A stretch of 64,000 nucleotides of DNA from assembly GCA_028023455.1 (NCBI GenBank), contig JAQFVV010000013.1:15948258-16012257 (forward strand), given 5' to 3'. Numbering within the stretch: the stretch's first letter is position 1; each line of letters begins with the position of its first letter. The notes under the pieces are model-generated. The model was not told the DNA's origin and ran no database searches. It worked only from the letters and a program-made list of their open reading frames with translations. The translations under genes and the position numbers were made by a program. This DNA comes from Epiperipatus broadwayi. Its lineage: Eukaryota > Onychophora > Udeonychophora > Euonychophora > Peripatidae. Of the stretch, positions 25,861 through 37,687 are shown one piece after another.

Positions 25861-26690
25861 ATGTAAGGTAATCACCCTCACTCATTTGCTGAATGAATTT
25901 ATAAAGCTGAGGAATACTTTCACTCTGAACACAAGATAGAGATTTTGAAAAGAATGAATCCATCTTATATTTTTTTACCTAAATTCATATATATAGACCA
26001 ATCTAAAGCATTTAGAAATGTGAGATGAAGGTCTTAATCAATCACTTTTAATTCCATTCACTTCGCATTAATAAAGGACATTTGTGAAATTTTTACAATT
26101 TACTGCCCATCAGTATTAAATATATACAATTAATTATTTATTTATCTAATGCTGTCTATTACAAATAAAATACAGTGCTGGATAAATAAATAATTAGTTA
26201 TATATATTTAATATTATCAAAAATGGAAAGAAGTTTAATCCATTATGCTGCTTTTACATATATTTAAATAAATCAATGATATAATATAAAATATCTTTAC
26301 ATAACAGCAATAATATATATAATACTGATCATATAATTTGCTGAAAAGAGCTTTTTTGTGTATGATTACTATTATATACATTATTTGCTATTATATAAAG
26401 ATATTTTATATTATATTATATCTAATACTGGTGTGCAGTAAATTGTAAAAATTTCACAAACATCATTTATTAACATATAATGAATGGAATTGAAAGCAAT
26501 TGATTAAGACCTCCACACTCAATTTTAAATGCTTTAGATTGGCCTACATAAATATGAATTTAGGTAAAAAAGATAATGTGGATTTATTCTTAACCTTTCA
26601 AAGACTCTATCTTGTGTTTACAGTGTGAGAGTATTCCGCCTTTATAAATTCATACAGCACACATGTTAGGGTGATTCCCTTATGATTATT
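25861..26690. repeat. Large inverted repeat, arms about 260 bp
   Basis: Left arm 25861-26120 and right arm 26425-26690 are diverged reverse complements. They share ATGAATTTATAAAG, ACACAAGATAGAG, ACCTAAATTCATAT, CCAATCTAAAGCATTT, GGTCTTAATCAAT and AATTTACTG. The centre (26121-26424) holds a second palindrome around 26160 made of TTATTTATTTATC and its complement. The tail ACAAATAAAACATGGTATTA recurs just outside at about 26690-26740. It is a non-coding foldback or two head-to-head copies of one repeat. Confidence 0.7.
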
Positions 26691-29133
26691 ACAAATAAAA
26701 CATGGTATTAGATAAATAAATAATTAGTTATATAACTTTTTCTATTGTACATTAATATATGTATTATGAAAACAATGTTAAAATTTAAGTTGAAATATTC
26801 CTTACTGTAATGAGACTTCCGAGTCCATTTTGTTTTCACCAGTAATATCAATGTTTGGAGTTAAGTCGAATATTTTTTAAATTTGAGTCAGTCACATATT
26901 ATCTCATTTTGATTTTTATTAATTTCATTGATGAAAATAATTTTCACAAAAAACAAAACTGCAAGACATATAAAGAACAAACAATTACAAAATGAAAATT
27001 AAAAACAAGTATGGACTCGTTCAAAATTAGGCAAGTGTGAAATGACTATTTACAAAATGAATACAGAACAATTTTTTTTGGTATAACTCTTTAAATTTGA
27101 ATTTTTGTTATAAATTTTTTTGATATTTTTATTGAATATTAATAAAAATTATTTTTAAAAAAAAATTAAATTATGACTTTAAAAGATCTATTCTTACTTT
27201 TAATTTTTACAAACAGGATTTCAATGTACAAGTTTGGCATTAACACCATAGAATGGTCATCTATAGCAGATTCATAATTTTTCCTTAATTAATATGTTAT
27301 TTTCATTAAGATGGATAATCTTACATCTAAAAAAATTTAAATATCACTATTTATTCGTAAGCGATAGCTACCCTGATCTAACTAGGCCACAATTTATCTT
27401 GCCATAATCATTATTATGACCATCATTTTTTTTTTTATTCAGATATGTCTTGCTAATTCAGGAACAAACTATATATGCTACACCAGGTTTATCGCAGAAA
27501 GTTCTAGTAAACAATAGACACTAGATAGTAGCGCTTATTAAATCTGTATCCAGCCCTGCCATATGAATATCTCAATTTGTCAATAAAAAGTTTTTGAATC
27601 CAAATTTGAGGATTAATTGCTACTCTAGTGCCAGTAGTAATTACCAGATGTTAGTACATTTAAATTCCCATTTTCAGATTACTTTCTGGCCTTTGCCTTA
27701 ATCACCGAGGCTTGAAATTCAAAGTACTAGATAAATTATTTCTAACTTTAAATCCAAGCATTACTGATAAAGACAAAAAAACAGAAACTGATCTTTGGAT
27801 TAAATGCATTATCATCTGGTGATTATTGATCAATCAAACTTATTATAAATGGCACTAGAATGGTAAGTTGCTTTTGTTTATAATACATTGTATGAGCTGA
27901 AGAAGTGAGTGGATTTATTGTTATTATTATTTAAAATCCATTACTTAAAAAGCCAAATCACAAATTTTTAAATGCAATCATAATTTTAATTTAAAACAGT
28001 TATATTAGGAATAAAAAAGTACTAGTAATTATAATAATGCATTTAAAAATATATTACCAATTAAATTAATAATCAGATTGCTCCAGATAAATTAATTATT
28101 AAATGCATTTTTTAAAAGACAATGTACACTAATTTCCAAAGTCGATAGTTTAAAAAATAATAAAAAGTATACAATATAAAGGAGATAATTTTTACTTGAA
28201 TATTCAAGGTGATAAGTTAGACAGTTAAAATATAAGGACAAATTTACATTAAATAAACATCTTAGCTTTTTTTGTTTCATTTTAAAAATAAAATATTTGA
28301 AAAATAAATGATTTGGCACTTTGTAAATTCTTTTAAAAAAATTCTAAAAAAACCAGTGTGAAAAAAAAAGATTCTCTATGATAACTAAATTAATAGTTTG
28401 ATAACAAAAAGAAACTGTTAGTCTAATCTCTATTGTTTTCCTCCAGAAAATAAAGACAAGAGAAAGCATAAAAGTTTACAAAATGTTAAACAATTACAAA
28501 ATTCTCAATAAAAGTTAAATTAGTAACAGTAAGTCAAGCTTTCAAAGACAACCACAGTGGCAAGTAGAAATAAGCAACACAAAAATGAAAATTTGATAAA
28601 TACATCAATCTAACAGAAGACAAGCAAACAAAAATACTCATTACCACCATCAATTCAATACCTAGCTGTAAGAGCAGTAAGCTAATAGTGAAGTACTCCT
28701 GCGATGAACCTCCTTACGATTTCATCAAAAACTTGAAATATCTACTTCATAATTATACTACAAAAGATAAAACCTGGAAGAAAAAAAAATCACATCTACC
28801 AGAATTATGTTTGTTGAACAAAACTTTTATAAAGACTAAGTTGTTTTAAAAAATATTATCAGATGATCTATTCGCACAATCAAGGCAATGTGAGAACTAT
28901 GGAGAAATAAAAAAATTTAACAAAAGAATGCCAGTTTTCAATCTTGAACCAATTTTAAAAGCTATCTGTGGAAGATAATGACCTGTTTTCGTTAAAAGGA
29001 TAGCCCCCAAACATCTCTGTCAGTCAATCTAGATTCATCCTCATACTTTTTCCCCCACTCGGAGATAATATAAAATTAGATTTTTTTAAGATGGAAAATT
29101 GACTTTTTGATTCTCAGTTGTTATTGCAATAAA

Positions 29134-31644
29134 TGTAACCATGTTGTTTATTATATGACTGTTTTTTTTTAATATAATAAAACTGACACTGATATGCTGC
29201 AAAGATAAGTTTAAAATACTGAAGCAATCATATATATATATCGTATATATGTGGGCTTCATGCATTTGCTATTAAGTTGAAAATATTAAAAATTTTTAAT
29301 GTATAAATTAAATTCTAATTTTATAATGATTTAGGAAAAGGGTATCAAAACATGTAGACAGATAAAATCAAACACATTCAGAATTTAATTAAGAAATGCA
29401 ATTAGTAAAATTTCAAATTAAATTGAGATTCTATTCAATAGATAATAAAGAAAAGAATTTTATTTAAGTTTAATTAATTTATAGAACAGCTGACCTTTGT
29501 CTTGAGCTATATATATAGAGAGGCAAAAGAAGAAGGGATTAGTTAGTTATTACTGAAAACTTAAGAAAGAAGACACTTCTTGTAGAGTTTAGTTTTATTT
29601 GTACAGTTTTAAATTGTTAAATTACATCACGCTATGAGTGAGTAGATTGCCGTAATTTCTCTGTCCAGCTCTGGTGCAGCCGAGTATGGAATTCCCTCAT
29701 ATTATAGGATGCCGTACCGATAAAGCCCTTGCCTCATATAACAATCATGTTGCTGACATGCTATGCCATCGCCATCAAAAGGAAAGCCCCAGTATATAAT
29801 ATCACGGAGTGACCAGCCAATTCTACTGTTTGCCAACATCCTTCAAACATCTGGTAAAATAATAATTTAATTTAATGATACATTTTAAATGACAAAAGCT
29901 TCTTTTTTTCTTTGCTTTAAATAATTATATATTAATCATTCTGTAAAATATGTTTATTTAGATATCTTCTTCATTATTTAAATATTTTCTTAATGCACGC
30001 TTAATTATACATAGTAAGGAAGATCGACTATTGCAATATATATTCAATTTTTCTTAAATTTTGCTAGACTTATTGTTTAAGAATCAGACAGAGGTAAATT
30101 TAGTAAAAGATTTCAATGATTTAAAATATTTGACATTATCTCAAGAAAAGTCCAGTAATTAATTAAAACAAGATATTTAAACCCCCCCCTCTCTCTGATT
30201 CTAATTTGTTTTTTTTTTTATTATTTGCGATTTTAAACTTGTCAGTTTAAAATCGGTTCTTTCAAAATATCATTTAGCCATTACCGCAATTATAATGGTT
30301 TATATATAACTTTTTTTGAAATTAAAATTAAGATTGAGTATTAAAAAACAACAACTTTATTTTCTGTTTTGGGAAGAGACAATTATATATGTATATTGCG
30401 TACCGGTGATTTAGAAACAATCTGCAGTTTTTTTTTTTAAATAAAATTTTATGTTCGAAGTTGAAAGTTAAAACTTTGTTTCTTTACTTTTGACAGATAT
30501 ATATGTATACTATGCGATACAATAGTTTATTCTTTAAAACTTTTAATTCAAATTTATATTATCGTCGTAGGCTATCATATCGATATTATCATCTATATGT
30601 AAGACCTATGGGGCAGATCTCTAATTAAGCAGGGAGTAATTTCTTTATAAAATCTTTTATTATATATATCATAACTGTGTAGGCCTTGATTTAGACTATA
30701 GAATAGATATCCGCATAGGATAATCTTATGGCATGACCATTTCCATTTTATAGATTTAAATTTAAGTCCAAATGTTTATTATATATAAATATAGCATTAC
30801 TGGGTTGTCTAATTTCTTTATTATCTTACTGCATTTCTTCAGCAGGCGTATATCCCTGCTTCAGAAAATTTAATTTGATGGCTTCCGTTGGTCTAAGTGC
30901 AGTGGATCATTCCTGCCTGATAACGAGAGTTATTTAGGGTTATATGAAGATGCTCATTCCTTCATTCCATGACCCATTTATTTTATGAAATTTGTATCTA
31001 ACTTCGCAACAGCGAAGATATTCCCGTTGTGTCTTATTATAAGACTTGGATATGACATCGCGGAGGCGATCATATTCCAGTTTACCTCGTTTATTTAATT
31101 GTTTATTACTTTAGCAACTCAGTACTGACTTCCTTATCCCTTGTGTATGTTAAAGCTTGATATTTCAGCTTTTACTGGTCATGATCATGAGAGTTATGCA
31201 TTTATCTATTTAACCATATTTTTCTAAAGTTACTGAAACTTACTTTAACTTATAATTATTATCATGTACTTGCTTGAGGGATATCTGCCCCAAAGATCAA
31301 ATGAGTTCATCACTCGAAGTCCCTTATTATATGTCTCTTATATATTGAAACTTTTATATATGGAATCATCAATTAATGTAATTTCCACTATCTTATAAGT
31401 TTAGCAATCTAATTAAGCAGGAGTCACTTTTATTTATTTGTTTGTAACTTTAATTACTAATAAAGTGTTTGTATTATATATATATACATTGCACTGGGTT
31501 TCTTGTTTTGCCACAGGGAAGTCATATAATTAAGAAACTAGTTTTAAGAGTCTCTATCTCTCCCTGATCACCGGAATGAGTTGTGGTGGTTTAAATCACC
31601 CTAGTGGTGATTTATGCGGTTGTCGGCTCGTCCTGACCATTACA
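29134..31644 (+). mobile_element. Possible long solo LTR (tentative)
   Basis: It begins TGTAACCATG and ends CCTGACCATTACA, giving TGTAA...TTACA ends. Flanking five-mers ATAAA and ATACA could be a decayed target duplication. A TATA-like AGCTATATATATAGAG lies near 29505, and AATAAAG followed by a GT-rich stretch near 31460, both in LTR-like order. The segment has more G+C than its surroundings and small hairpins such as TTCGCAACAGCGAA. No gag or pol is present. The 2.5-kb length is unusual and edges are uncertain. Confidence 0.33.
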
Positions 31645-31972
31645 ATACAGATGAAAAAAACTCATAAAATTTGCTATTCAAACATGAGACATTTTTTTAT
31701 TAATACAATAAGTTATAAAACTTTAATCAATTATTATTAGTTATAAAAAAAAATCATTTGGCATGTTGAAAAAATAAATAAATTATTATATATTAAATAT
31801 AAGCAGCAAATCTAAATTACTAAAAAACATTTATAATATAACTGTGTTTAGAAACAGCTATTTTTAAAAAATTATTCTCATTCAAAAATATCTTATAATA
31901 AAATTAGAATCAAACTTTAAAATTTTTAGATAAAAATACAATTTATTATTATAATAAAAAAAAAGATCATAC

Positions 31973-32219
31973 CTTACGAAGTTCTTGAATACAACTCACT
32001 GCACACCAATCAAACTCGACACTTGAACCAATGCGATAAACTCCAGAACCCAGCACCATAACAAATCCTCCAGGAAAAAGCAAATCATGTTCAGAACCGT
32101 TGTGAGTTATATAAAGATAATTAGTGTGAGCAGGCCATTCTGCAGAGACAGTATCAATTTGTTTGATAGCTGGTAAAATTCCATACTCTTTACGAACTTT
32201 TCTAATAACCAATTCAGTA
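31973..32219 (-). CDS. CAD: CAD exon 9: start of CPSase half B
   Basis: One base completing the split Ser codon, then 82 codons. It runs [20 protein letters not shown], then [18 protein letters not shown], and opens the second synthetase half with [20 protein letters not shown], ending QELRK. The [14 protein letters not shown] loop mirrors [14 protein letters not shown] of half A. The insert [13 protein letters not shown] before it varies in the family. The donor is GTATGA. Confidence 0.94.
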
Positions 32220-33793
32220 CTGTAACAATATAAATACTTTTATTTCAAACCATATTTACATCCTAATAAGATAAAAATAATTAAAAATATAATGTCATAA
32301 AGCAAGGCTATATTCAAGCATAGGCATATGAGATGCAAATTTGGGTCTCAAAAGTTTATTAGTATTTATTTATACTACAAAGCAGCAAGAAGCTTTATAT
32401 AATCAGAGAACTCACTTATTTCCTATCTCTCAATGTATAAATATCAGTTAGCACATTTGTGAGCTATCAAAATTAAAAAAAAAAAAATTACTTTCATTTT
32501 TAAAAAGATTTTATTTAACATACTATCAAAGGCATAAGACTTTTACATATAAGCAATAGACTTCTGATGACATGAATACAGCCCTGACTGAATGACAAAC
32601 AACAATCATGGTAAAACAGTAATTTGATTTACAAAAGTGAAGAGTCTAAATATCAAAAATTATAAATTTATTAAATTTTAGGCTATATTAAAGTAAACAA
32701 ATATCTTGTTATAAAAAGGAACAAGCACTGATATAAAGATTTCATAATAATAATTCCATTTTTCAAAATAAATAAATTTGACTTTTTCATTTTGAAATAT
32801 ATTTTTATTTAAATCTCCCCCATTTCTTGCAGAAAAATCAGAGCTTTAACAAGATATTTATAAATAGTTTTGTATTTATTTATTTATTTAGATAACAATG
32901 TTGCAAATAAAAAAAAAATGCCTGTGACATGGGTAGTTTTTGGCTAAAAACAAATGTCACTTTTTCATAAATAAACTTGAAATTTTTATTGTTTGTTTAC
33001 TCAGATTACATGATATTTAATATATATATAAAACAATAATCTATGATAGAAAAAGCATATCACATCTAAAAAAGTCTACATGTAATTCACAGAAAATACA
33101 TGCATATCCAATTTTTTTGATCTTAGTTCTTATTCAATACTTTATTTCTCATTCACTGTTTGTTTTACCAATGACATTATATTATTCTATCTAGATGTCA
33201 TATATCTATTTAATATCATATATATATATTAAAATTTTGTCTGTTTACAATTGTCTTTCAATAATATTTACATTCAACTTAGATTACTATAGTCATGTTT
33301 TCTCCTGATAATATTGTTTTACATTTCATTTAAGCATTATTAGTTTAAGAGACTATTCTTTCATTTTTTTGTATTGCTTACATTAAATAAATTTCCTTTG
33401 CACTTTCTACTACATCTTTTATTCTATTATTTGACAATAGTGCATTTATATTTTATAGTTCTGAAGAAGACTGCTAGCCAGCCAAAACTGTCAATGACTA
33501 AAATGTAGAAAGAAACGAATTTTTTAAAAATTTATCATTATCATTTTTATGTATTTATTTATAATATACTCTTTCTTCATTAATACTATAATATAATAAA
33601 TATGCGAGTGTTTCAAAATACTGACACCCACGTTACGTCATAATATTACATTTTTCTTTTTTTTTGATATTATAAATGATATTCCAAAGTAGTATAATCT
33701 CACACTAAGATAAATCAATAATATAAACATACTTTATAATTTTGAATTGTTAAAGAAGTAAATATTAACCAACATAGATAGTGTAATACTTAC
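32220..33793 (-). other. CAD intron 8 (1.6 kb, phase 2)
   Basis: A/T-rich non-coding. It contains a decayed hammerhead-like motif at 33451-33503; otherwise nothing recognised. Confidence 0.5.
33451..33503 (+). ncRNA. Decayed hammerhead-like motif, second family
   Basis: The core CUGAAGA (33461-33467), then a stem II candidate GACUG/CAGCC with one mismatch around CUAGC, then AAAA where GAAA is required, then CUGUC (33488-33492). Upstream UUUUA and downstream UAAAA can pair as outer stem I. The broken GAAA means it should be inactive. A shared 16-base run CTGAAGAAGACTGCTA recurs at 51472. Confidence 0.4.
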
Positions 33794-33876
33794 CTGCCCA
33801 CTAATTTAGCAATGTGTTTATCCGAAAAACCTAATTGCTTTGCATACTGCAAGTCTTCTTTACTTAATTTTTTAGA
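33794..33876 (-). CDS. CAD: CAD exon 8: short helical exon between the two halves
   Basis: 83 bases: 27 codons plus AG, giving a phase-2 end. The peptide SKKLSKEDLQYAKQLGFSDK continues to HIAKLVG and matches the conserved AKxLGFSDKxIA helix of CAD. The split codon AG|T gives Ser at the junction, matching the Ser-Thr-Glu-Leu run in human CAD. It is bounded by GAATAG and GTAAGT. This exon is isolated between introns of 13.1 and 1.6 kb. Confidence 0.92.
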
Positions 33877-35460
33877 CTATTCAAAATAAAAAATATTTAA
33901 AAATTAAATTGCAATATTAAAAAAAAATAGTAAAATAAAAATTTATATGTTTATTGGGTATGTTATTTAATTTCAAATTATTAATCCAACATGACTTTCA
34001 TAGGAAGAAATCTAAAAGTAAAATATATTAAAAACACATTATAAAAATGTGTCATAAGACAGAAATTCAATTGAAAGTGAAAAATAGTATTATAGAAAAC
34101 TACAGAAAATTGACCAGTATCATTGAGAGAAGACAAATCATTAATAATTCCCATCTTGGTAAAGGTTTCAAGAATTTATATAAATCTGATTTGTATTAAT
34201 TCACCAGCAGTATATTCAAAAGCACAGAAAAAATGAAAGATGATCCTTCTTGTGAAAAATTGCCAATTAAAAAATTAAAAATTCTAAGCCAGTGCTACTT
34301 ATGAAATAATTAAAAAAAAAAATTTTTGAATACAGGAGAGATTAATATACCTTAAAAAACAATAGCTATTATTATCTTAATTTTTGTTCAAATGAAAGTT
34401 CTAAGATCTCTTATCCATTCCCTCAGATTTTTTTAATAAGCAAGAAAAAAGACCAATACAATATCCCTAGATGAGCAGAATGGTCAAAAAATCTGTATTA
34501 TATTTTAATTTACTATAATACTAAGTAAAACAAAATGACATATGATGAAATACTGCCAAGGAGCATATTAAAGGGAATTTTTAAAATCAATTTGAAAAGT
34601 ATAGAAAGTAATTAATGTAGCCAATCTCATACACACTTATATTTCCTGGAATTCAACAAAAGCATAGGTAGTAATTTGGCTAGCAAAAACATGGTGGACA
34701 GAAGAGATTATCCAAGAGAAACTACAACCAAAAATTTTGAGATAACTACATTTTAATAATACAGACTGGAAAAAAAAAAACCCACAACAAATGACTTCTT
34801 GAAACAAAAAAAGTGTTTAGACCAGAAAGGTATATATTGTTGCAATATTAAGGAACAGAAAGCAGGAAAAATATTATATTTTTTAAACCCTATGTACAGA
34901 TTAGCAAAAAACATAATTAAATTACCATAATCAGATTTATTTTTATTATTTGTTTATGATTGTTTTCTTAAGTAATTAGTATAGGTCAAATAATAAAAGT
35001 AAATAATAATGGTAAAGTTGATGTGATACTGCAATACAAGCACTATTGACAACTCTAAAAAAAAAATGCAATCAGTAAGGCACATAATAGTTAGAAAAAT
35101 TTATGATAGGTATACCTAATAAACTTGTTTCAAAAATATTTTCAAATTTATGTAGAAATATCTCATTGAATTATACAGAGTTAATAAAATTCCATTTTAA
35201 TGTTATATAGATTTTTTAAAAGAGAGGAGTTATTAATAATAACATCACATGATCTCATATATTTATTCATATTTCTATAAGCAGTTATCTTTACCCTACT
35301 CTAATGTAGGATAAAAATAATTCCTCTAGGAAGATAAACACAGCATCAATTCTCTGCATGTAATGATTTATCAAAAAAAAAAAAGTGAAAAAAAATTTAA
35401 CAAAAAAAAAAAAAAAAGAGTTCAACACAGAACCAAGTACAGATATATATAAACAAAAGT

Positions 35461-35842
35461 AAATACATATAAAGCTTTAATCTTAATACTATGTGCCTTG
35501 AGGGTTTAATTTGAATATGAGAGGGACTTCTACAAATCTTAATACAAGATTACGACTTCATAAAGATAAGAGCGGCTGCTGTCTTATCTTCAACCTATTT
35601 CTAATTACATAGGCAAATCTAAAGCATTTTGATTTGAGAGTGTGAAGCTAGTAAATTCTTTACTAATTAAGTCCACTACCTCGTTTAGAAATCAACATTC
35701 GCAAAAGTAGGTTGAAGATAAGACGGCTGCTCTTATCTTTATAAAGTTGTAATCTTTTGTTAAGATTTGTAGAGGTCCCTCTCGTGATAAAATCAAGCAC
35801 TCAAAGTTCATAGTATTAAGGTTAAAAGCCTTATATGTATTT
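35461..35842. repeat. Inverted-repeat element, arms about 140 bp
   Basis: Arms 35461-35603 and 35704-35842 are reverse complements sharing TACAAATCTTAA, CATAAAGATAAGAG (or its near match), GTCTTATCTTCAACCTA and ATACATATAA. The central 100 bp holds TTTGCCTATGTAATTAG-type sequence also seen near 24084 and 26540. It is non-coding, a foldback/MITE type. Confidence 0.75.
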
Positions 35843-36061
35843 ATGTGCTGCCTATGTGCTTAATAAGAATTAATGTTTATAAACAAAAGTAGTAATAATT
35901 ATATATGAAAATGCTGCTTTTAAAAAATACAAAAGTCATCAATACTGAAATGATCAAAAGCAAAAAAAACTATTTTACAATCAAAAAATGTCATAAATAA
36001 TTTTTTAATTTTGTTTCTATTTTGTTATAAAGGTTAATATTTTTTCTCATGTGTCATAGTA

Positions 36062-36148
36062 TCTGCCGGGAGGCGAACCCGCAACAATTGTCGGCAACCA
36101 AACTGCTTGCTTACAAGGCGGCTGCGCTGACCTCTCGGCTAACAGCAC
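36062..36148 (-). repeat. tRNA-derived element or tRNA relic
   Basis: On the minus strand a box-A-like TAGCCGAGAGGTCAGCGC is followed by a box-B-like CGGGTTCGCCTCCCG that folds as a T-arm with a seven-base loop. The spacing with an extended variable region (GTTTGGTTGCCGACAATTG) resembles Leu/Ser-type tRNAs. Acceptor ends pair poorly, so a functional tRNA gene is unlikely. A SINE head or tRNA pseudogene fits better. It stands out as GC-rich against the flanks. Confidence 0.5.
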
Positions 36149-36592
36149 TTGACTAAAGGTTAATATTTGACCCTAACATTATATTATTTCTTCAATATTA
36201 AAGTCATGAAATTAGTCATAGTAAAAAAAAAAAAAAATTGCTCGCATTTCTAAAAATATTGAACTGCCTTGTCTTAATTATCCTAAGTGATTAAAAACAG
36301 AAAAAAAAAAAAATAATTAAAAGAAATTAGAAAATAAATACAGAAAGAAATAAAAAGATCTATTTTATAAAGTAGTAAGAGATATCCTTAGTCGAACTCT
36401 GGTTATTGGTTATTTGCATTTAACCTTCAGATTTGACTAATCCATTATTTTCCAAGTGCAACATGACATATATGTGAGTTACCAACAAGCTACTATCAAA
36501 TGAAACATGAAACTTTATAAAATAAGTTGTTTTTCCCCCCTGAAAATGATTAAACTTTACTATAAATTCAAAATCTAAAAATCCATCCCTAT

Positions 36593-36733
36593 TGCACTTG
36601 AATTCAATGTTTTTTATTGTAACTTTGTTTGCTAAGTTTCATCTACAGTTTTCAACAGCTTTGATGAAGACTATAGATCAGTGAAAACTGTAAGCAAATA
36701 AACATATAATAAAAAGCATTGAATTCAAGTGCA
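36593..36733. repeat. Short hairpin element with nested inverted arms
   Basis: Outer arms TGCACTTGAATTCAATG (36593-36609) and CATTGAATTCAAGTGCA (36717-36733) are perfect over 17 bp and extend to about 26 bp with one mismatch. Inner arms TACAGTTTTCA and TGAAAACTGTA flank TTGATGAAGACTATAGATCA. TTGATGA...GAAA (36661-36686) resembles a hammerhead core with the first C lost. The competing hairpin makes that reading uncertain. Confidence 0.7.
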
Positions 36734-37280
36734 TACATTGAATTTTTTAAAATTCTGAATTCACATGAAAAACAATCCACAAAGATTAATTTATTCTTGT
36801 AGTTTTTTTTTTTTTTTTTTTTTGGAAGGTACTAAAAAAAAAAAAAATTATGCCTGAAAAATATTAAATTCAAAATCATTGACATTAAAATAATTGTAAA
36901 AACTGTGAGATTATTAGTAGTACTGCATGAAAAATTAAGCAAATAATTTACAAGTTCTAATTAAATATAGAAATTTGATTATTTAAACTGGATAAATTAT
37001 AATAAAAGAATTTATAGCATCCATGTTATTGAAATTATTTATAATTGTAATATCTTTAAATCAAAAACTATCAATAAATACAGATTGAAAGGCAGCAGAT
37101 ATTTGAGTAAGTATTTTTTATTACAATATATAATTCACATATCAAGTTGCCTTTTATAAAATTCAGAAATAATGATGAGAATATTTCGCAAAGATGAATT
37201 GTTAATAAATATAAAATTAAAATTTAAAAGAAATAACAACACACACGGAAACTATGCATAAACAACAATTGTCATAAATG

Positions 37281-37360
37281 CAAAGAATAGAATGGATCAT
37301 CTATTCTTTAAGCTTTTGATGATTTTAAGTATTCATTTATTGACTTGTTGGAAACAGAGA
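37281..37360 (+). repeat. Direct repeat, left copy (partner 40814-40900)
   Basis: ATGCAAAGAATAGAATGG, TTAAGCTTTTGATGATTTTA and TTCATTTATTGA recur in the same order 3.5 kb away, just right of the possible long LTR. The pair may be a local duplication or two copies of an older repeat. Confidence 0.65.
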
Positions 37361-37687
37361 TTGACATTTGTATATTACTCAGATTTAAATGTAACACAAA
37401 TCATCCTGAAATTGTAATTGAATATTTAGAGAATAAAGACGGTGTCTCATTTTTAACAACCTCATAATATTAATGAAAAATCAGTTTTTGAAAATAAATA
37501 TTCAATATGCGTAGCTTAATTTATATGAAATCTAAATGGGAATAACATTTATGAAAACTATGATATTGGAACAGTAAGATTTGCTCTGAAAATCTTAGTT
37601 TCACCTTTCCTCATTCCTACCTAAAAATAGTTTCACCTTTCCTCATTCTTCATCTACCTTCATACCCTAGTTTGAACTCCACTCTAT

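Larger units (their letters stand above)
21974..31972 (-). other. CAD intron 9 (10.0 kb)
   Basis: It contains the SINE-tail palindrome (24192-24871), a large inverted repeat (25861-26690), a hairpin at 24111-24141, and a possible long LTR (29134-31644). Between these is A/T-rich sequence. Dinucleotide GT/AT repeats form a small palindrome near 22450-22490. Confidence 0.55.
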
